Below, piece after piece: positions 5,963-9,633 of a stretch of 9,633 nucleotides of DNA. The position numbers were made by a program, and so were the translations under genes. Position 1 is the first letter of the stretch, and every line of letters starts with the position of its first letter. The notes under the pieces are model-generated. The model searched no databases, was not told the origin of the DNA, and saw nothing but the letters and a program-made list of their open reading frames with translations. The stretch comes from GCA-2733415 sp964608925 (GTDB lineage Bacteria; Bacteroidota; Bacteroidia; Flavobacteriales; Flavobacteriaceae), in contig CAZSQD010000078.1 of the NCBI GenBank assembly GCA_964608925.1, positions 1-9,633 on the forward strand, read 5' to 3'.

Positions 5963-8332
5963 ATGGAAAATCCTACTTGCTATCATTGCAGCGATACTTG
6001 TAAAACAGTAGTTACTTTTGATGAAAAACCCTTTTGTTGTAACGGTTGTAAAATGGTATATGAAATTTTAAATCAGCATGAAATGGCTGATTATTATACT
6101 ATTGAAAAAAATGCGGGTAAACGCCCAGATATTGTAGATGGTAAGTATGATTATTTAGCCAATGAAACTATTGTAGAAACTTTGGTGGAGTTTACCAATG
6201 ATGAGCTTCAAATTGTAAACCTATATATACCACACATTCATTGTAGCTCTTGTATTTGGGTGTTGGAAAACTTAAATAAACTAAATGCAAACATTATTAC
6301 CTCGCAAGTTAATTTCCCTAAAAAAACAGTTAGGGTTACCTATAAAAAGGATTTAATTAATTTAAAGGGTGTAGTAGGTTTACTTTGTAATATTGGCTAT
6401 GAACCGTTTATTAGCCTAGATAATACGGAAGCTAAAGATAATAAAAAAGACTACAGTTTATTATTAAAACTAGCCGTTTCAGGTTTTGCTTTTGGTAATA
6501 TTATGTTTTTGTCTTTCCCAGAATATTTTGAGTTGAATGAATTTTGGTTAAACCAATACAAACCATTTTTTCATTACATCATGTTGTTGTTTTCTATCCC
6601 CGTAGTTTTTTATGCGGCACAAGATTATTTTATAGCAGCCTATAAAGGATTAAAACATAAAATTTTAAATATTGATATCCCCATAGCATTGGGAATTATT
6701 GTTTTATTTGTACGTAGTGTATATGAAATAGTAACACATACGGGACAAGGTTTTTTAGATAGTTTGTGTGGTTTGGTTTTCTTTTTATTGATAGGAAAGT
6801 TTTTTCAGCAAAAAACATATAGTTTTTTGTCATTTGAGCGTGATTATAAATCCTATTTTCCAATAGCAGTAACTCGTTTAACCAAATTAGGAGAGGAAAG
6901 TATAGCAATACATAAAATTAAAAAAGAGGATATTTTACTCATTAGAAACGAAGAGCTAATACCAGTAGACTGTGAGCTTATAAATGGTAATGCACGTATT
7001 GACTATAGTTTTGTAACAGGAGAATCTAATACAATATCAAAGCAAATACATGAAAAATTATTTGCAGGCGGTAAGCAAACATCGGGATCAATAGAAGTGA
7101 AAGTTTTAAAATCAATATCACAAAGTTATTTAACACAATTGTGGAGTAATGATGCTTTTCAAATTAATAAAGAAGATCAATTAGAAAGCATCACCAATAG
7201 TGTAAGTAAATATTTTACAGTTGTAATTTTAACCCTTACTTTTTTTACTGCCATGTATTGGTTTTTTATGGATACTTCAAAAATCATCAATGCTGTTACT
7301 GCAGTGCTAATTATTGCGTGTCCGTGTGCATTGGCTTTATCCGCACCATTTACTTTGGGTAATGTGATTCGTATTTTAGGGAAGCAAAAAGTATATTTAA
7401 AAAACACAAGTGTTATTGAAACCTTATCAAAAATAACGACTGTAGTTTTTGATAAAACAGGGACTTTAACTCATGCACAAAAAAGTAAAATTACGTATGA
7501 GGGAAAGCAATTGACAACTGCTCAAAAAAGCATTGTAAAATCGGTATTTAGGGAGTCTAATCACCCGTTAAGTAGAATGATTTATGATTATTTAAAAGAT
7601 GTAGAACTGTATAGTGTTACTCATTTTTTAGAAATAGTAGGTAGTGGGGTTTCAGGAACGGTAAATGGTGAAAAGGTAAAATTAGGAGCTGCTTCTTTTG
7701 TAGGGTCAGAAATAAAATTAGCCAATGAAACAGCGGTTTACGTAAATATTGGGACTAGTAATTTGGGTAGGTTTGTTATTAAAAATTCATATAGAGAAGG
7801 GATGTTATCTGTTTTTGAACAGTTAAAAAGTAACAAATATGCTATTGTAGTGCTTTCAGGAGATAATGAAGGCGAAAAAGAATATTTAGAAAATGTACTA
7901 CCAAAACATACACAATTAGTTTTTAAACAATCGCCATCAGAAAAATTAGAATTTATTAAGACCTTACAAGCTAAAAATGAAAAAGTATTAATGATAGGTG
8001 ATGGCTTAAATGATGCAGGTGCTTTAGCACAAAGCAACGTAGGTATTTCGGTAGCGGAAAACGTAAACGTATTTTCTCCTGCTTGTGATGCAATTATTGA
8101 TGCAGGTATGTTTACAAAAATTCCTGATTTGCTTCAAATAGCTAAAAAAAGCAATCAAATTATTATTGCAAGTTTTATCCTATCATTTATATACAATATT
8201 GTAGGGTTGTTTTTTGCGGTAACAGGTGATTTGTCACCAGTAATAGCTGCTATTTTAATGCCATTAAGTTCTATTTCAATAGTAGTATTTGTTACGGTTT
8301 TAACCAGTTTTCTTAAAATTAAAAAACAGTAA
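5963..8332 (+). CDS. ccoI: CcoI/FixI-type copper-transporting P1B ATPase for cbb3 oxidase assembly
   Basis: This is a 789-aa membrane ATPase thought to move Cu(I) across the inner membrane for assembly of the CuB centre of cbb3 oxidase. The N-terminus has a cysteine-rich metal-binding segment (CYHC at 6-9, Cys13, and FCCNGC with Cys25, Cys26 and Cys29). A heavy-metal-associated domain follows, with CSSC at 94-97. Eight membrane helices are visible at about 168-186, 202-220, 236-254, 264-281, 415-435, 442-465, 733-752 and 757-782. Catalytic motifs are complete: TGES (352-355), CPC in the membrane (453-455), DKTGT with phosphorylated Asp497, HP (534-535) and GDGLNDAGAL (679-688). Late-helix residues Tyr744-Asn745 and MPLSS (766-770) fit copper(I) selectivity. 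The cysteine-rich extension and the neighbouring ccoS and ccoN separate it from a general CopA exporter. It has its own promoter with an FNR-box-like site. Confidence 0.94.
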   Translation: MENPTCYHCSDTCKTVVTFDEKPFCCNGCKMVYEILNQHEMADYYTIEKNAGKRPDIVDGKYDYLANETIVETLVEFTNDELQIVNLYIPHIHCSSCIWVLENLNKLNANIITSQVNFPKKTVRVTYKKDLINLKGVVGLLCNIGYEPFISLDNTEAKDNKKDYSLLLKLAVSGFAFGNIMFLSFPEYFELNEFWLNQYKPFFHYIMLLFSIPVVFYAAQDYFIAAYKGLKHKILNIDIPIALGIIVLFVRSVYEIVTHTGQGFLDSLCGLVFFLLIGKFFQQKTYSFLSFERDYKSYFPIAVTRLTKLGEESIAIHKIKKEDILLIRNEELIPVDCELINGNARIDYSFVTGESNTISKQIHEKLFAGGKQTSGSIEVKVLKSISQSYLTQLWSNDAFQINKEDQLESITNSVSKYFTVVILTLTFFTAMYWFFMDTSKIINAVTAVLIIACPCALALSAPFTLGNVIRILGKQKVYLKNTSVIETLSKITTVVFDKTGTLTHAQKSKITYEGKQLTTAQKSIVKSVFRESNHPLSRMIYDYLKDVELYSVTHFLEIVGSGVSGTVNGEKVKLGAASFVGSEIKLANETAVYVNIGTSNLGRFVIKNSYREGMLSVFEQLKSNKYAIVVLSGDNEGEKEYLENVLPKHTQLVFKQSPSEKLEFIKTLQAKNEKVLMIGDGLNDAGALAQSNVGISVAENVNVFSPACDAIIDAGMFTKIPDLLQIAKKSNQIIIASFILSFIYNIVGLFFAVTGDLSPVIAAILMPLSSISIVVFVTVLTSFLKIKKQ

Positions 8333-8334
8333 TG

Positions 8335-8347
8335 TAGAATAATTCTA
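8335..8347. repeat. Perfect 13-bp inverted repeat after ccoI
   Basis: TAGAATAATTCTA reads the same on both strands around a central A. It starts 2 nt after the ccoI stop codon. No T-run follows, so it is not an intrinsic terminator. It could be a second regulator site upstream of the ccoS promoter, or chance in AT-rich DNA. Confidence 0.3.
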
Positions 8348-8372
8348 ATTAAAGAAGATGTGTGTTAAAAAC

Positions 8373-8384
8373 TGATAAATATCA
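8373..8384. promoter_or_regulatory. FNR-box-like operator, copy 2 (TGATAAATATCA)
   Basis: This is the identical 12-bp palindrome found at 5901-5912, here in the 109-bp gap between ccoI and ccoS. It lies 24 nt upstream of a perfect TATTTTTG -7 element, nearly the same geometry as at ccoI. Flanking bases differ between the two copies, so the match is confined to the palindrome, as expected for a protein-binding site. Confidence 0.78.
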
Positions 8385-8387
8385 TCC

Positions 8388-8416
8388 TTTTCTTTAAAGC
8401 AATTGTTGTATTTTTG
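8388..8416 (+). promoter_or_regulatory. Promoter of ccoS-ccoN
   Basis: TATTTTTG (8409-8416) matches TAnnTTTG at all positions. No TTG lies at the proper distance upstream, only a T-run at 8388-8391, so the -33 element is weak. An inferred start near 8420 puts the operator centre at about -41.5, the class II activator position, and gives a leader of about 22 nt before the ccoS ATG. The combination suggests activator dependence. Confidence 0.6.
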
Positions 8417-8441
8417 AGGGTACTTTAAAGAGTAACTAGAA

Positions 8442-8615
8442 ATGGGCGTAATTTATATTTTAATAGCGGTAAGTATTTTTGTAGCAGTAGTGTTTTTTAT
8501 AGCATTTACATATGCTGTAAAAAGCGGTCAGTTTGAAGATACATATACACCATCCGTTAGAATACTTTTTGATGATGAAGTAAAAACAATAAATAAATTA
8601 AAAACTAACAAATAA
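8442..8615 (+). CDS. ccoS: CcoS, cbb3-type cytochrome oxidase assembly protein
   Basis: This is a 57-aa single-span membrane protein, translated directly from the DNA because it is short. It opens with the membrane helix MGVIYILIAVSIFVAVVFF and continues AFTYAVKSGQFED, then TPSVRILFDD (residues 36-45). This is the conserved CcoS layout of an N-terminal helix, then a K-S-G-Q-[YF]-[ED]-D segment. CcoS is needed for maturation of cbb3 oxidase, apparently for heme and copper cofactor insertion in characterised bacteria. The stop is followed after 8 nt by the ccoN start, so the two are co-transcribed and probably translationally linked. The promoter with an FNR-box-like site just upstream drives both. 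Confidence 0.95.
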   Translation: MGVIYILIAVSIFVAVVFFIAFTYAVKSGQFEDTYTPSVRILFDDEVKTINKLKTNK

Positions 8616-8623
8616 TAAATTTT

Positions 8624-9633
8624 ATGGAAAAGGAACAGTTTTATTATGATGATAAAATCGTAAAGAATTTTCTTTACGCAACAATCTTTTGGGGTATTAT
8701 AGGTATGACAGTTGGGCTAATGTTAGCCTTTATGTTTATTTTTCCTAATTATACTAGTGGTATTTCATGGTTAAGTTTTGGTCGTTTACGTCCGTTACAT
8801 ACTAATGCCGTTATTTTTGCTTTTGTAGGTAATGCTATTTTTGCAGGAGTCTATTACTCGTTACAACGTTTGTTAAAAGCACGTATGGCAAGTGATTTTT
8901 TAAGTAAATTAAACTTTTGGGGATGGCAATTAATTATTGTTGGTGCCGCAATTACACTACCTCTAGGTTATACAACAACAAAAGAATATGCGGAGTTAGA
9001 GTGGCCTTTTGATATTGCAATTGCAGTAATTTGGGTAGCTTGGGGTTATAATATGATTTGGACTATTTTAAAACGTAGAGAACGTCATTTATATGTTGCC
9101 ATTTGGTTTTACATAGCAACATTTGTTACCATTGCAGTATTACATATCTTTAATAGTTTAGAATTACCTATTTCATTTTTAAAAAGTTATTCAGTATACG
9201 CAGGAGTACAAGATGCTTTGGTGCAATGGTGGTACGGACATAATGCAGTAGCATTCTTTTTAACCACACCTTTTTTAGGATTAATGTATTATTTTGTTCC
9301 TAAAGCTGCAGAACGACCAGTATATTCTTATAAACTGTCAATCATACATTTCTGGACTTTAATATTTATTTATATATGGGCAGGACCACACCATTTACTA
9401 TATAGTGCATTGCCAGAATGGGCACAAATGTTAGGAACAACATTTTCTATTATGTTATTAGCACCATCTTGGGGTGGTATGATAAATGGTTTATTAACAT
9501 TAAGAGGAGCTTGGGATAAAGTACGAGTAGATCCTACCTTAAAATTTATGGTAGTAGCCATTACAGGTTACGGTATGGCTACTTTTGAAGGTCCATTATT
9601 GTCTTTAAAAAATGTAAATGCTATTGCGCATTA
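8624..9633 (+). CDS. ccoN: cbb3-type cytochrome c oxidase subunit I (CcoN or fused CcoNO), 3'-truncated by window edge
   Basis: This is the catalytic heme-copper subunit of a high-affinity oxygen reductase in the inner membrane. 336 residues are visible and the frame is open to the right edge. The start at 8624 gives MEKEQFYYDDKIVKNF, then the first helix. Active-site residues are in place: His59 in RPLHTNAVIF as an axial heme b ligand; His206 in WWYGHNAV as a CuB ligand; Tyr250 in IYIWAGPHH, matching the cross-linked Tyr251 of Pseudomonas stutzeri CcoN; His256 and His257 as CuB ligands; and Glu322 in TFEGP. Only the last heme-ligand histidines lie beyond the window. In Flavobacteriia this gene is commonly fused to ccoO, giving a protein of roughly 700 or more residues; that cannot be judged here. 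It is co-transcribed with ccoS. Confidence 0.96.
   Translation, partial: MEKEQFYYDDKIVKNFLYATIFWGIIGMTVGLMLAFMFIFPNYTSGISWLSFGRLRPLHTNAVIFAFVGNAIFAGVYYSLQRLLKARMASDFLSKLNFWGWQLIIVGAAITLPLGYTTTKEYAELEWPFDIAIAVIWVAWGYNMIWTILKRRERHLYVAIWFYIATFVTIAVLHIFNSLELPISFLKSYSVYAGVQDALVQWWYGHNAVAFFLTTPFLGLMYYFVPKAAERPVYSYKLSIIHFWTLIFIYIWAGPHHLLYSALPEWAQMLGTTFSIMLLAPSWGGMINGLLTLRGAWDKVRVDPTLKFMVVAITGYGMATFEGPLLSLKNVNAIAH

Noticed and set aside
5867..5986. N-terminal extension of the FNR-like gene by 40 codons
   Set aside because: It would overlap the start of ccoI, cross the operator and both promoters, and add an unrelated tail before the CxxC that normally sits at the N-terminus.
9370..9561. Antisense open frame opposite ccoN, and similar antisense frames opposite the kinase, lipoprotein and ccoI genes
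   Set aside because: They lie wholly within strongly supported genes on the other strand and show no recognisable protein features.

Overview
The window looks like chromosomal DNA of a marine-type Flavobacteriia member (Bacteroidota). The evidence is strongly AT-rich DNA, promoters of the Bacteroidota form (TTG, a 17-23 nt gap, then TAnnTTTG) with no Shine-Dalgarno sequences, two TlpA-like lipoproteins with an N-terminal DUF4369-type domain, an RprX/RprY-like two-component pair, and a cbb3 oxidase cluster in flavobacterial order (divergent Crp/Fnr regulator, ccoI, ccoS, ccoN). No tRNA, rRNA, CRISPR array or transposase gene was seen.

Layout. 1-1544: the 3' part of a sensor histidine kinase (its 5' end lies outside the window) and its OmpR-type response regulator, 3 nt apart. 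1545-1742: an intergenic stretch filled by a degenerate palindromic repeat of a flavobacterial REP-like kind, with a terminator-like hairpin inside. 1743-2417: a DUF2461 protein. 2433-2462: a strong bidirectional terminator between convergent genes. 2482-3471 and 3670-5052 (minus strand): two paralogous thioredoxin-fold lipoproteins of 329 and 460 aa, each with its own likely promoter and separated by a terminator. 5180-5866 (minus strand): an FNR-like regulator. 5963-8332: CcoI-type copper P-type ATPase. 8442-8615: CcoS, a 57-aa gene. 8624-end: cbb3 oxidase subunit I, cut by the right edge.

How the genes work together. CcoI and CcoS are assembly factors for the cbb3 oxidase whose catalytic subunit follows, so 5963-9633 is a high-affinity respiration module. 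The divergent regulator carries an N-terminal CxxC, a further Cys16, and a Cys106 that aligns with the fourth cluster ligand of E. coli FNR, so it is a plausible oxygen sensor. The same 12-bp palindrome, TGATAAATATCA (the core of an FNR box), occurs twice: between the regulator and ccoI, and between ccoI and ccoS. In both places it lies 23-24 nt upstream of a -7 element, which puts its centre near -41, the class II activation position. This is the most informative signal in the window. It suggests a local oxygen-responsive circuit with a likely autoregulatory arm. The thioredoxin-like lipoproteins next door may serve thiol chemistry in the cell envelope, but a link to oxidase or cytochrome c assembly is only inferred from position.

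Overall the gene content is ordinary for the lineage. I see no wholly new system. The regulatory layout and the lipoprotein duplication are the parts worth a second look.
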